61,059 nucleotides of DNA from Smittium mucronatum (GCA_001953115.1 LSSL01002129.1:1-61059), one strand, 5' to 3'. Positions 14,608 through 27,566 are shown, counted from the stretch's first letter. Notes: generated by a model from the letters alone, not told the origin. Numbers and translations: made by a program.

Positions 14608-14705
14608 TTATTGTTTTTTTAAAAAAATTATTCTTAGATGTTTTAACTTTTCTATTAAAAGTATACTAATTATTATTATTGCTTCCCAAAACAACCAAGA
14701 TTAAT

Positions 14706-14944
14706 TGAATAATGGTAATATGGAATTCTTATGTAACTACGTTTCCATATTCCAATTCAATAAAATTTAATTTGTATGTTCAATTGAAAAATTTCCAAGT
14801 TTTAAAATTTAAAAAAATGGCTTATTTTATAATTTAAATGGTTAGGTGCTATTTGTAAATCGGACAATTTTAGGATGCAAATCGATCAATTTCAAAAACG
14901 AAAATGGCATATTTATTTTTTATAAAAAGCTCAAATAAAATTTG
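14706..14944 (-). repeat. Right terminal inverted repeat of the Tc1-like element
   Basis: Reverse complement of 13205-13440 with scattered mismatches. It carries about six 22-bp units. Beyond 14944 the match to the left side fades, although a further degenerate unit may be present near 14965. Confidence 0.85.
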
Positions 14945-17900
14945 CCTGTAAATTCTATAAACTCATAAATCATATGATATAAATTTTAGACATATTAATA
15001 TTTAATAATCAATTCATAATTTTTAGCTTTAATTAACTAAAATTAGTTGAATAAATGTATTTTAACATTAACTGTTGAATGAAAATTTAAAACTATTCCA
15101 TTGTTAAATATTTTTATTACTAATTTTTTCTAACTATTTTTATTTGATAAAATTAAGATGTAATTTTTTCAGCTTTTTTAAAAATCTATGTGTTAAAATT
15201 TCGTTTCATTTTTGAAAATAAGCAAGAAAGCAAATAAATCTATAAAAAATATTAATTAATATTTGTGTTTTATGATACTATTAGAATTTTTTTAATTTTT
15301 TAATTTTAAACTTTTCAGGCTATCTAATAAAATCTAACACCTTTTAAAATAAACCAATATATTTAATTAAAAAAACGTTGAATTTTTTTAGACAAGAAAC
15401 AATTAATATCTTAATTAAATTTAATAAATTAAATAAATAATAAATATATATTTTTAATTTAGTATGTCAAAATTAAAATTAGGCAGCCCCAAGCTAATAG
15501 AAATCAGTAAAAAAAATCCTTATCTAAAATAAATATCCAATAAATTTTCTAATTCACATATTTTTTTGAAATCTTGAAAATTCTGGATTAAATTAACTCA
15601 TAAATTAACTTAAATGCTGTTTAAATGGTATAATAGTGTTTAGATTTTTCGAAATCATTATCGAAGATAAATTATATTAGCCTCTAAAAAAATATATCTT
15701 GCTTTCTTTTTTATTTTTAAAACTAAATTTCTTTAATTTTAATATTAATTTTTTTTAAAAAAATGAAAAAAAGCTCACTATATAACTTTTTTTAATTAAT
15801 TTTAAATGAAACCAATATAAATCGGCTTTCTAAATATTAAAACCATTACAATTAACTTATTTTTCCTATCAACCTTCTATCTATACAAAAAACACATCAA
15901 TAAAAGCCTAAATTCACGACTTAACTCACACAATGATTATAAATATCTCCGCCTATCTATAAAAAATAAAAAATCAAGATTAATTTCTTTATACCAAAAA
16001 AAATAAAATAAAATAAAAAATATGATTATCTAACAAAAATATTGAAAATATTAGCTATATTTATTTGAAACAATTAATAAAGCCCCTATAATTAAAATCT
16101 CACCAACGTAAATTTTATTTCCACGCTTTATTAGTAAAATTATTATGTTTCAGTATTTAATAACCTGAAAAAAGCACCAAATAACATTATCTACTTACTT
16201 ATAACCACTATTAACCAATATTTTTATCATCACTGTGACTTTTATTAACCCGAGGTTCTGACTTATCAAAAACCACTAGTAAAAATTTTTCTTTACTTAC
16301 TTAATAACACTAATAAAATATTATAATACAATCATACATTTCGTCGAATATACTGATATTAAAAATATGCTTTATTAACCTAATAGTAATTTATAAGGAT
16401 CCTTCTCAGCCCCGATATCGAAAAAATTTCAGATTTACAGCTAAAATAATAATTTAGAAGCAAATATTGTTTCAAGTCTAATTTCTATAAAAACTATGAC
16501 TCTTAATCAGCTGATTAATATAACGTTTCATTTTTAAAATTTTAATAACATGTTGCCTTCAATTAATCATCACATCCACTAATCATAAATTAATCTTATA
16601 ATTTATACCCGCTTTAATTTAATAAATCAACTGTTGATCATTTTCATTTTATCGCCAATCCTATTTTTTTAATCATTTTTTACTAAAAAAAAACTTAAAT
16701 AATACACATTTTTACTTTTAAACTATTAAATTGAAATATTTATATTGGTTATAATGAAAAAAATTTAAAATCTATTTATTTGATGGAAAAGGTACAGATT
16801 AAATTAATATTTTTCAATATATCGCCACTAAAGTTACTTTTTTTTTATTTTACTAGTCTACCTATTTTTTTCGAGTCTTTAAAATTTATTTTTATAGTAT
16901 ACAAAAAAAAATGCACATGATGGCATCTTGATTTCTGAATGAAGTCTTTACAGAAAATGAATACTTTGAACCATCAATTTGTATTTTTTTTTGGAGAAAA
17001 TAAAAAAAATTCAATTAAATACATGCTTAGTTCATTAAACTTTTTCTGAGAATAATTATAAAAAACTCCGAAATAATTAATCATTATTTAATAGATCTTT
17101 TTCCGCTGTTATTATAGTTTGTATCTTCATCATATGTATACTTTTTTTTTAAAAAATTAACTGGATTTATTTTTGATTATTTAATTTAATTATATTTTAT
17201 TATTTTAAAAATAGAATATAAATTTCATATTATCAAGTATATTTTTTCTTGAAATTTTCAAGAAATATAATATGAAAATTCCTTCTAATTATAATTTTTG
17301 TCTTTATTTTTCTATTTAATTTCTCAATAAAGCTACAATTCGACGGTAAGAATGTATTAGTCCCTTTTTCCAGTTTAATTTTTATCTAAAATTTTTAATT
17401 TTAATTTATTTTTTACTGTGTAATTCTGAAAATTTTCTTCTTTTTTCTCAATTTCATTTTGGAAAGATCAACAATATCTATTAAAAATTAGTTTCAAAAA
17501 AGTTAAACTATGGTTTATTCTGCATCTAAATGATTTTTCTATTTTTTTTAGAGATTTTTCAAAAAAAATAAATTGAATTATGGAACCCTCAAATGGTTCT
17601 TTTTAAAATTTCGCAAAACTTCCGCACTTAGCCTAGATTTTATTAAAGTTGAATCTAATTAGTGCACTAGATTATAAGTAAAAAAAATTTAATATTAACT
17701 CTCATTTTAATTTTCACCGAAGCACAGGAATAAGATTAATGAGTATCTCTAAAAACTATGAATAATTATACGTGTTATAATCAAGAATTATTTTTAGGAT
17801 AATTCTGGAACTTTTAAGGGAAAACCTCGGCCAATTAAGTTAAAAGTATAATCCATATAAATATTTTTGGATTTCGATAATATGACCAAAATTTTACAAT

Positions 17901-19379
17901 AAGATATTGTCATTATTTACGATTTAATTCTTGATTTTTTCTGCTGCTTTCTGATTTTGGGGTTACCTATTGGCTTTCACTTCGGATGAACCTTGAAAAT
18001 ATTTCTCAGAGTTTCCTAAAACTATTTTATATTAATTTCCTTTCATATCCTTTATTTTATAATTATTCAAACCAAAAAAATTTCTCTGAGTTTATTTGTT
18101 TTTTTAAGTACGAAAAAAATAAGTAGCCCCAGTTTCGTCTATTTTTTTAACTCTTTAATCGAATTTTTTTTTTCATTTTTTTACGAACTTTCTCTTATAT
18201 CAGCTAAATAAAAATATCAAAACATCTAGTAACGTTTTCGAGTAATTTTTCTTCTCTCCTACAATTTATATTTTTTTTCCTCGCGTTCTTATTCTTGATA
18301 AAGACCAATATTCTAATGTTTATTGTATCATTATAGTAAAAATCTATATAAAGAATACCATAACACTGATTATTTTTTAAAATTTCGCAACCAATCGATA
18401 ATTAGTACATTTTAATATATTTCTTTGAAAATTTTCTTTATTATTCGTTTAAAATTATTCAATATTTTTTGTTATTTTAACACTTAAATACCAAAGCTTA
18501 AATTTTCTTTTGCCATACTAGACTTTTGACCCAGCTTATGAATATTTAAGATTTTTTAAAAAGAAAACTTTATTTTTGCCATTATTATATTTTTCTTTTT
18601 CCAAAATTTTTAAAATTAAAATTCTGCTATGGCGAATAGTATTGAATTTTTTAGATACTGAAACAATTTGCGCTTTCTTTGCTAAGGCAAAATTATATAA
18701 AACACTATAATATTTAAATTTTTTAGAAAATTTCAGTTACTTTTATAATGAATATAACTAATTATTAAATAAAACCTTATCCCTAATTATCAAAAATATT
18801 CACATAAATTATTTTTTTGGGTGATGCTCATGTGTTAAAGATAAAAATAATGTAATAAATTGATTCGAAAAATTAAATTATAAATTCTGAATTTGTTTTA
18901 TTATTAAATAAAAGAAAAATTTTAATAATTATCCTCTACAAATATTAATAGAAATTGAGGTTGAGGTTGATAAAAAATAAAAAAATTCAAGAAAAAAATA
19001 TATAATATATTTTATTGGGTTTATTTCTTTCTTTTATAAAAAATTTCAAACCTTTTTTATATTTTTTATTAGAATAGCTTACAGATAAAGCGTATTTTTG
19101 ATTCCTTCATTAAATTCGATATATATAATTATTAATAATATTAATATTTTTTTAAGCCAGTTGAAAAATAAAAGAAACCTTTTATTTTCTCAAAAAATAT
19201 GATAATTTTATATTGGTATAGATTTTTTTACGTAAATTACTATTAAAAGATAAATTATCCAGTTTAACTAAAAAATTAAATTTATCTGATTATAATTATT
19301 CATTTTAATATATAACGTAATAAATAAGAAAAAAACGATTAAATTCATAGAATATATCTACAATTAAAATAATTTGACG
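14945..19379. other. AT-rich intergenic desert
   Basis: AT-rich with homopolymer tracts. A marginally less AT-rich stretch lies near 17810-18010, but no reading frame or repeat there can be supported. Nothing else seen. Confidence 0.55.
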
Positions 19380-19391
19380 TGGTAATCATCT

Positions 19392-19730
19392 TTGACAAAT
19401 AATCACCAAGTCTCAAGAAGTATTAGACCAAAAGATGAGATTTTTGGGCACATAAAAAAAATAAAATCAAAGTTTAAAAAAAAAATTATCCTCGGGGACT
19501 ATAATATGGACTCCTCGAGAGCAACTTGGTTTAATACTAGGCTTGGGATGAACCACCATACAGCTCAACTAGTCAATTCCTCCAGTACTAAATCAATAAA
19601 TGTAAAATAGGCTGAATGACCTTCCATATATTCTACACAAGGCTGCGAGCCAAAGAAAACTGGTGAACTTCAAAAAAAAAAATCGCAAAATATCTGATCA
19701 TATGCTAACCACTTACGAGTGAAATTTCAA
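19392..19730 (+). pseudogene. LINE endonuclease domain, C-terminal remnant
   Basis: The frame at 19392-19610 contains KKIILGDYNMDS, matching the LGDFN motif of exonuclease-endonuclease-phosphatase domains of LINEs. After a frame change the SDH motif of the same fold appears in KISDHMLT near 19690. The N-terminal catalytic Asn and Glu regions are absent. Non-functional. Confidence 0.75.
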
Positions 19731-20539
19731 TCTACTCGAAATTATCTAGAAAAAAATCATAATCAACTTGAATCGAATTCTATTGGCCGCCGATATGTTA
19801 ATCAATCTAAAAGACTTACCCCATTAATTGATGCTGATATGGATCTAAATCGGCCTTCTGAAGGCTCTATTGATATTTTTTGGGCAGAATCAAAGCGTTT
19901 TCAATCAATAACTGCTGCTACCGAGATCTGGTCAAAACCCCTTTCCAAAAAAACGATTTCTACTATTAAAAATCGTAGGAATAAATTTAGAGATTATCGG
20001 TTTGGAAAAATCGACAAAACCGATTGCCAAATTGAACTCAGATAATGCAATAAAATCTAATCGCAAACTCTACTACGATGAAAAAATAAAATTACTATAT
20101 GAAAAAATTATTTCTAATGACTCCCGAAACTACTGAAGAACCATCAAGTCATACACTTGAAACAAGCTCAGGAGAATTTCGGGCGACCCGGTGTATGATA
20201 AAAGTAAAAATATAATAATTGAAAAAAAAAAGCTTGGAATTTGGGATAACCGTTTCTGCGAATTCGCCAATGATTCTACTGGGATTAACTGTAATGCCAC
20301 TAAGTGTGAATCACTGCTAACCACCTACTGCAACTACTTTCCAGAGTGTCAAACTAGTATCAAATGGTCTGATATTACCATGGCATTAAGTGTTACGCAT
20401 AATAACAAAGCTCCTGGTAATGATGAAATACACAGTGAGATATGGAAACTTGTGGTCTCCGAAAAAATTTCTTAGTCAAAAATGACAAAAACTATTTTCA
20501 AAATTATCAATATTATGTAAGATTCTGGGTAAATCCCAA

Positions 20540-21600
20540 TTAATATGAACACTAGTATAGTAGTGCCAGTACCTAAAAATGGAGATATGAAAGACCCCAA
20601 TAATAACGGATAATTTTGCTGATCCCAACCCTTTCAAAGCTATTTTCTAAAAAAATAGCTACAAAATTGGTTCAAATCGATAAAAAAATACGAAATATTA
20701 GTCAAGAAACAAGCCGTATTTCGAAATTTCGAGGTGTGCGCCACTCAACAGACCACCCTATACGAAATTTCTCGGTGGAAAAAAATTGAAAATAAAAAAA
20801 CCTTCATATTATATATCGAATATAGCAAAGCCTACTACAAAGTGCCCCATATCGCGCTGCTCTGCAAACTGAAGGCCATTGGACTTGAATGGAAGTTGCT
20901 CAACGTTATATGGTGCCAGTACAGGACACCGAAAATAGCTGTTAGGATTGGATACGATGTCTCAAAACCTACTGACTACCTATGTGGGCTGCGACGAGGC
21001 TGCCTAGCCTCGCCAATACTATTCGATTTTTACATTAACGATATTTTCGAGGGCATTAAAGGTCTATATGTTCCTGGACTCACCTCTAGGATACCTAGGC
21101 TGCTTTTTTCAGATGATGCCGTGCTATTGTCTTAATCAGAGTCTGATATGAAAATAGCATCAAATCAATTTACTAATTGTTCAAACAATTTTTAAGTGAC
21201 TTTGAATGCTTCCAGGTGCTGTTTAACTGATTTTCCCGGTCCCAAATCGTCTAATCTGATAATAAAAGATCATAATGTTTTAAAAAATAATCAGCACACA
21301 TATTTAAGGTATATCATGAAAAATAAATGGGATGTGTTATGGACCACCAAAAACAACAAATTATAGGTCAGAAAAGCTTGCCGCTCTGCTTATAGCTTCT
21401 TGAGACTGTCTGAAGTGCATAAAATCTTAAAAATAAAATTCAAAAATTTGGTTCCGGAGCCTATTGGCTGTTATGAAAGTGAGAAATTTGGCTTGAGACA
21501 AGCCGAATTTAAGCTGATCCTGGATATAATCTACAAAAATATCAAATTTGTCGCCGATTCAGAAAACTTTGCCGCCATGTAACGTTTCCGAGCCAAACTG
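20540..21600 (+). pseudogene. LINE reverse transcriptase remnant
   Basis: The main open frame is 20734-21135 (133 codons). It shows the reverse transcriptase blocks in order: FILYIEYSKAYYKVPH (block with the first catalytic Asp, here changed), LRRGCLASPILFDFYINDIF (the usual QGxxLSP..F..YIND block) and LLFSDDAVLLS (the FADD active-site box, here FSDD). Weaker upstream matches extend from about 20400, and an in-phase tail runs at 21400-21582. Loss of the first Asp together with stops means an inactive enzyme. The clade cannot be decided by eye. Confidence 0.85.
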
Positions 21601-22390
21601 GGTATATAAATTGTCCTCTTAAAAGCTATTTCTGCATTATAGCGTACATAACACAAGTAGTCAACTTTAAAATATCGGATAGCTGACCTCATAAAGTTTC
21701 CAATAAAGGCCAAACTAGCCATCTTGGTTGCTGACAGTGCAATATGGATAAAAAAATTTGTGATAAAAATTCAAAAGGTGGATCCACTATCGAAATAATC
21801 GACAGTAAAAAAAAATAAACACTGAAAAATACCGGTGTGATGTGGATCGGAAAATTGGTAGTAAAGATAACTGTTTCAATCTCAAACTTCTGTATCTTTA
21901 CCTTAAACTTGGAATCCAGGACTTTCGAAAAATACGAATAGGGACCTTCCGTACAACCCAATGACCCTCAAACATGAATTTTTTAGGTAAAAAAATTAAA
22001 AAAATTGTCTCTTTTTAAAATCTATGTTCCAGATACATCAACCACATCTTATTAAATTACTTTGGATAGTATAGGAAACGAAATGAGTCGATCTGCCGGC
22101 TTTTATCTGCACCGATACGATCAAACTTATTAAAAAAGGCTTTATATTTCAATGAATCATTGCTGGGGATATTTTTCAAGCTCCATGGGGGATATGGCGC
22201 CTAAAAATACTTTAAGTCAAATACAAGCTGACACCTTCGAATTTAAATTTGTTTTAGAAACAAAAAATTTCTAAATGACATACGCGTTCCACGAAAACTT
22301 AAGATTCAGAGCTTAAATGATTTAAAATCCCCTTTGAACCTACTCCCTCGAGTTATGGATCTGATAAAGTGACAGAGGGGGGTTGGGCTA

Positions 22391-24804
22391 CAAATATTTC
22401 CGAAATTTTATCACTTTTTTGAATTATATTTTTATAAGTATTTGTTAACTTTAAATTAAACTTCCCGTAAAAAAAATCAACAAAGCTTAAATTCTTTGAA
22501 ATTCAAAAAAACATTTTACATAGTGTACCAAAAATAATTACATCAAGCTCAAATCTTAAACAATTATAATTTTTTTTGGATAATAACAAAAATAAATTTT
22601 CTTTTAATAAATAAGATCTAGAAAATTTGTATTCAGGTACTAATTTTATTTATCTTCATTTTTATATTGAAAAAATTGAGTTTTTTTTACTTAATTTGGT
22701 TATTTTTTTTCATAAAATTACTAAATAATTTTAAATATTACTCATTATGATATTTTTATTAATTTTTCGCTTAAAACCCAGCTAAATTTGACATAATTAA
22801 ACTCAAATTGGTTATTTTAATCATAAATTTGTTATATTTTATAAATTTACCCTTTTTTATCCTAATTACTATTACTATAAATAAATCATCAAAAATAACA
22901 TATCTATTAATTGTTCTTAATAAACAAAAAATAATTAATTAAGAAAAAGGTTATTAATATTTCAAGCTATCACATCTAATCGAACTATGTACAATTTTTT
23001 TCATAAGATTTTTTTATTATTAAGAAATAAAAACTCTTATATATTTAAAATTTATCATTAAAGTATGTATTAATCCGATTCAGGGAGGAAAATTTTTTTG
23101 GGTAATTTTAATATCACCATTTTTTATCTGTATCAATGGATAATAAAATAATCTTTATTTTTTTCAAGGTTCATCTTATATTATTTTCTTTTCAATCTCT
23201 TATTTTATACTTAGGGCTTTTGTTTCATCGTTTGAATAAACCTTCTTATTTCAGTATTTTTTTTCAACATGCCTCAGTCTTATATTTACATATTCCATGT
23301 TTCCATGTATTAAAGTATCTCAGTGCTAAAAATTTTTATTTTAATGGTTCCAAGAAATCTAATATTATATATAGTGTCACTTTATGTGGATACCATGTCG
23401 TTATGATTGGTTTTTTATCAAAAAATTAGAAAACTAGTTTCTAGAATTTAATTATTTCTCTAATATAAATTGAATATGTGCGATGTTTTCTTTTCTTGAC
23501 TTTATGGTTTAAATTTCCTGGGATTGGTTGAACTTTATATTATCCCATAATATCATATTTTCTCCCCTTACTAAAAATTGTGATATGTATGATAAAATAT
23601 ATTAGCTATTTTTAGTCCCAAGTCAATTTTTAATATTTGAATGAAATTGAAAATATGGTCAATATTTATATTTATCCCTATATATTTCTATTTTAGCTGG
23701 ACAACTGTAATTTTTCTATTTAATAAATACACGGTTAACTTATATTTTTTATTTTTCCAAACTTCAAATGATAGCCATCTAAATTTAGATTTGAATGTAG
23801 TTATTTTAATTTTTTATATTTAATTCTTATAAAACCTTTCTTTTTTTTGGATTCCATTTTAACATATATCTTGGTCTTTCGTATACTCGGTATCTGTATT
23901 TAAATTAGGGTAAATCGTCCCGGATTAGACAAAATTTTTCCAATATCTTCCGAGATCATTTAATTTCCTTTTTAATAAATATTATTTACTATTTTTGGTT
24001 AGCCTAATTTTTATATCTTTTTAATATTTTTATAAACATAGAATTTCTATTTTATCATGTTGAGAATTGAACACATCAATATTGTCTATTTAGTAAAGTT
24101 TATTGACTAAGTTTATTAAAACTCACCATATCCGTAGAATATTGCTAATTTTTTCGATTCTAGGATATTTATCAATAAGTAGAGGTTTATTTTTTTATCT
24201 GTGTTTTTACTTTTTACAATTTTTTTAGGATATATTTTCTCATTATATATTTATTTTCTTTTATTATCATATTACATCATTTCATAAATATGTTTTTTGG
24301 TTTTGACACGACATTATATAGAAAAATGTATCATTTTGTATCTAGATTAATTTTTTTCATTGTCTGTTGGGTTTTTTATCACTAAAAATTAATTTGTTAA
24401 TTTAGTTTTTATTATGGGTAATAAATTCATTCTAATGTTATTATGTGGGTGGATAACCGTAAATTTGATAATATTAATGTATTAAATAATAGAACTCAAC
24501 AGTCTACAAATATTTTTTTATTTTTTTATTTTTCCAGCTAGATATTTCGTTAGAAATTTTATTGCCAATCAGTTGGCTGGTATATAATTCCTAATATTTG
24601 ATAGATTGCTTATCAGAAATACCTTATTTAATATCCAATTTTTGCATGGTTTTCCTATTTTAACATTTATTATTTAATCTGTATTAAATTTCGCAATGTA
24701 GGCAAACGAATCGCCTTTAAGTGACTCGTATAAATTTTCATTATATAAAATTTTTAATTTCTAATAGAAGATCATAATTAACAGCATTATTTGCCTCCTT
24801 ATAG
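22391..24804. other. AT-rich desert with T-rich plus strand
   Basis: No supported gene. From about 23.1 kb the plus strand carries many more T than A, a bias that continues to about 27.3 kb. Open frames of 97 and 60 codons at 23136 and 23641 are Phe/Ile/Leu-rich consequences of that bias and are not called. Confidence 0.5.
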
Positions 24805-25424
24805 TGAAATAACTTGCCGTGGTTAAGGGGCTTAATAGTGTACTTTTCGAAGTACATTAGACCAAAATTTCACACAGCGTTACAGTATTCTCGGTTGGGA
24901 ATGGTGGAGACAGCGCACAGCGATTTGGAGGACAGCGATTCCAGAGGAGGACCATCTCGAAACAGGAGGAACCGATCGTTTAGCACAGCTGAGACATAGT
25001 CTAGTGCACAAGTCCAGCGCTCGACAGTCAGACGGATCTCAGCGTCTTACAGCTATTTGTAGGAAAGCCATGTCGATCAATCCCACGTTTGGGTAGGAGT
25101 CTAATTTTATTAATCCTGTTAGAAGTAGGCTCTGACTAGGAGCTCAGTAGATTCAATGAACTATTGTTCATTGACAAAGAGCTTAAATCTTGACTGCGCG
25201 TAACCTCAGTCATCCAGCATACTAGAAGCAATGCCAGGGTATTATTTGGTGGTTGGTAGATTGAACCCTTTTCCCGTAGGTATACAGCCGGCAGTCCGGC
25301 AGAGGAGCTTATTGTAGTTAGGATAATAGTCTTTTCTATACGTCTTTTTCTTTTTTTCATATTTTTTTAGTATAGTTTTTAATGACATTATCTTACAATA
25401 AAATTCCGTTATACAAAAAAAAAT
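24805..25424 (+). mobile_element. Dispersed retroposon, copy C (near full length)
   Basis: A 611-bp unit, here in plus orientation, repeated in reverse orientation at 49206-49814 and partly at the window end. It begins TGAAATAACTTGCCGTGG and ends with a poly(A) signal followed by ATTCCGTTATAC and a run of nine A, as expected for a retroposed transcript. A frame at 24814-24999 ends in PSRNRRNRSFSTAET then a stop; nearly the same peptide is encoded in copy A, but other frames are about equally open, so I do not call a protein. A TTATA at each end is a possible but weak target duplication. A solo-LTR reading was considered and is disfavoured by the A tails and by the short copy at 31.7 kb. Confidence 0.75.
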
Positions 25425-27290
25425 TATAAAAAATAGAGGGATAATGATTTTAATTTGATATTTTTTAGTTCCGCCAATGATATTTTTACCCACTCATCGA
25501 AATATGTGATCTTTTCCAATGGTTTATAATTTTTGCTGCTTATTATTTTTCGCATTATATTTTGGCCAATGAGTTATATCACTAAATTTTTATATCTTAT
25601 ATCCGATGTTATTATTTCTGATTTTGATTTATTGTAGACAAATTAAATTCCATTTTCCCATCATTTTCAAGATAGTAGAATTCCTGTTTTTTTTGTGGCC
25701 TGCTATAACTTACTCGATGAAATTAAAAACTGTTCTTTTTTATTTTTTTCTTTTTTTATTACTATGAGCCGTTGGTCCTGAGCTACTGATGTAGTATAAG
25801 GATCTTGATTTGAATCATTTTCCTAATCAGTGGCTATTTTATTTCCAAAATGTAATTGTTTCCTTTTTAAAATTCTTTTATCCAGTGGATTTATCTATAG
25901 TTAATTGATAAAAGATGTATATTTAGACCCGCTCTTTGAATTATAGACTCGAATATGTACTTAAAGTGAGATAGGGGCAATCATATATATATATGACTTT
26001 TTGGGGGTTTTTAAAGGTACTTTTAACATCCAGCTATTGTTTTAAATTTGGATAAAAAATTTTAGACTCGGAATTTTGATAATTCTCTTCTTCGGAAACC
26101 GTTAAACTCTATTTCTGAATATTATCTGATCAAAGGTGATATTTTTTCGAAAGTATGCTAACTTTCATTAAGTATTATTCGTCTTTTTTACTGATTATCT
26201 GTTTAATAATATTTTTTCGTTTGTTTTTATACCCGATTCAGCCTCTGGAGCGCTTATGACTTCTTAAACGGTAAAGTCTTTTTTTACACCTTCGTTTAAT
26301 TCTTGAGTTTTTTTTTTTTTTTTTGGTTTTTTCGAGGTTGATTTTTTAACTCTTTTTTTAAAATTAGCTTTTTAAGCTCCCTCAATCTTATTTCATATGG
26401 TCATCCTTTAAAAATGTGTGAATATTTGACGCGCACTTTTCCTCAAAATAATCAATTTTACTTGATGAATTTCATAATAGGTGGGTATTTCTGTAGCATT
26501 ATTAATTCTTATGGCTATTTTGGTACTTTTAAATGAGAATTTATTGATCTTTTTCAAGTTTAAAAGAGGTTATGCCAAGATTGTCTCCTATTTATGGGAG
26601 TTTATAATTATTATTTTTTGACCACTTACTAAAAACACTATATATCTTAGATAAAAAGTTAACAATTTTAAATATATTGGGATATTCTATGGTTTCCAAG
26701 AGTTCTATTTCATTTCTTTAAAGGTAAATTTTAGTTTTGTTTTTAAATTTTTTAGATCATTTTTTCTAAAATTTTCTTTGTAAATTTATAAATAAAATCT
26801 GTCAAAGATTTTCGATTTAGAATAATAATAGCATTTCACTATTTAGGATGTATACTCTTTATAAAAATCCATCAATATTTTGTTTGGAATAGATTATATA
26901 TAGCTCTAACTTAAGTTCAGATCAACCTATAAAAGCAATTTTCTTTTTATAACGCCATTATATGTTTTCATTCTAAGTATAGAAACTGTTATGAAGCTAC
27001 TTTTTTATTTTTAAAAAGATACTAGGTGTTTTTTTCTGAAACTAGCTAAATTTAATCATGTTTTATTGCATATTCTTTGGACGCTATTGCCTTTTTTTTT
27101 AGAATTAACCGAGTTCTTTAGATCAAAGATGTTTTCATAGTTTATGAGGAGAGGATAAATATTAATTATTAACAAATCATTGTGTAGAAATTAGCGAAAA
27201 TTAAAAACCAATAAAATAAAGTGAATTAAATAAACTAGAAAAAATAAATTATACATAGAAATAAATTACATGCTAATTTTATCCTAATTA
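25425..27290. other. Desert with possible decayed minus-strand coding sequence
   Basis: The plus strand is T-rich. Minus-strand frames around 26500-26150 and 25750-25430 read as stop-interrupted, Lys-rich protein-like sequence (for example EIPTYYEIHQVKLIILRKS near 26480). No family is recognisable. It could be the remains of a transposon polyprotein; confidence is low. Confidence 0.3.
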
Positions 27291-27344
27291 TCTTTCGTCA
27301 AAGGTGTATTTGGAAGGGTGTGATGTTATTCGGGTGGGTGGGGC

Positions 27345-27475
27345 TTAATAGGCCTCCTCCAGGCAGTATAATTTTAGAATTAATCAAGCTCTTCAGAATG
27401 AATATTTATTCATATTATATATTAAAATGACCTGAACCCAAAGTCAAAATAGTATGGAGGCCCTAGTGGGCCGGG
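27345..27475. repeat. GC-rich imperfect inverted repeat near the DIRS-like 3' end
   Basis: AGGCCTCC at 27350-27357 is mirrored by GGAGGCCCT at 27456-27464, and the neighbouring GGGGCTTAATA and CTAGTGGGCC extend the pairing imperfectly to about 17 bp, with about 100 bp between. It is conspicuous against the AT-rich background and lies just past the recombinase end of the DIRS-like element, where such elements carry inverted or split terminal repeats. Confidence 0.4.
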
Positions 27476-27538
27476 ATGGGATTGATTGATAATTTTATCA
27501 TAGATATTTGTATAATATTTTTATTAACAAATTCCAAT

Positions 27539-27566
27539 GTGTATATATATATATATATATATAATA
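27539..27566. repeat. (TA)n microsatellite
   Basis: About a dozen TA dinucleotides in a row. Confidence 0.9.

Larger units (their letters stand above)
13205..14944 (+). mobile_element. Decayed Tc1/mariner-type DNA transposon with long inverted termini
   Basis: The sequence at 13205-13440 reappears as its reverse complement at about 14706-14944, so the element is about 1.74 kb with termini of about 235 bp. Long termini containing direct repeats are known in IR/DR-type Tc1 elements. A broken transposase gene lies between them. The outer limits are uncertain because the left terminus runs into the 22-bp array. I could not fix a TA target duplication. Confidence 0.85.
19380..22390 (+). mobile_element. 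5'-truncated, decayed LINE (non-LTR retrotransposon)
   Basis: A run of plus-strand frame fragments gives, in order, the C-terminal half of an apurinic-type endonuclease, a linker, a reverse transcriptase and a decayed tail. The N-terminal half of the endonuclease is missing, which fits 5' truncation during target-primed reverse transcription. The region is visibly less AT-rich than its flanks, and the change in composition near 22390 was used for the right limit. I could not identify target duplications or a clear A tail. Confidence 0.85.

Noticed and set aside
23136..23429. 97-codon membrane-protein-like frame
   Set aside because: Phe/Ile/Leu/Tyr content follows from the T-rich strand; no family resemblance or gene context.
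24805..25424. Solo LTR (TG...CA ends)
   Set aside because: All four copies have an A run right after the last base and a poly(A) signal just before it, and the short copy at 31.7 kb has a 14-bp duplication; both fit LINE-type retroposition better than LTR integration.
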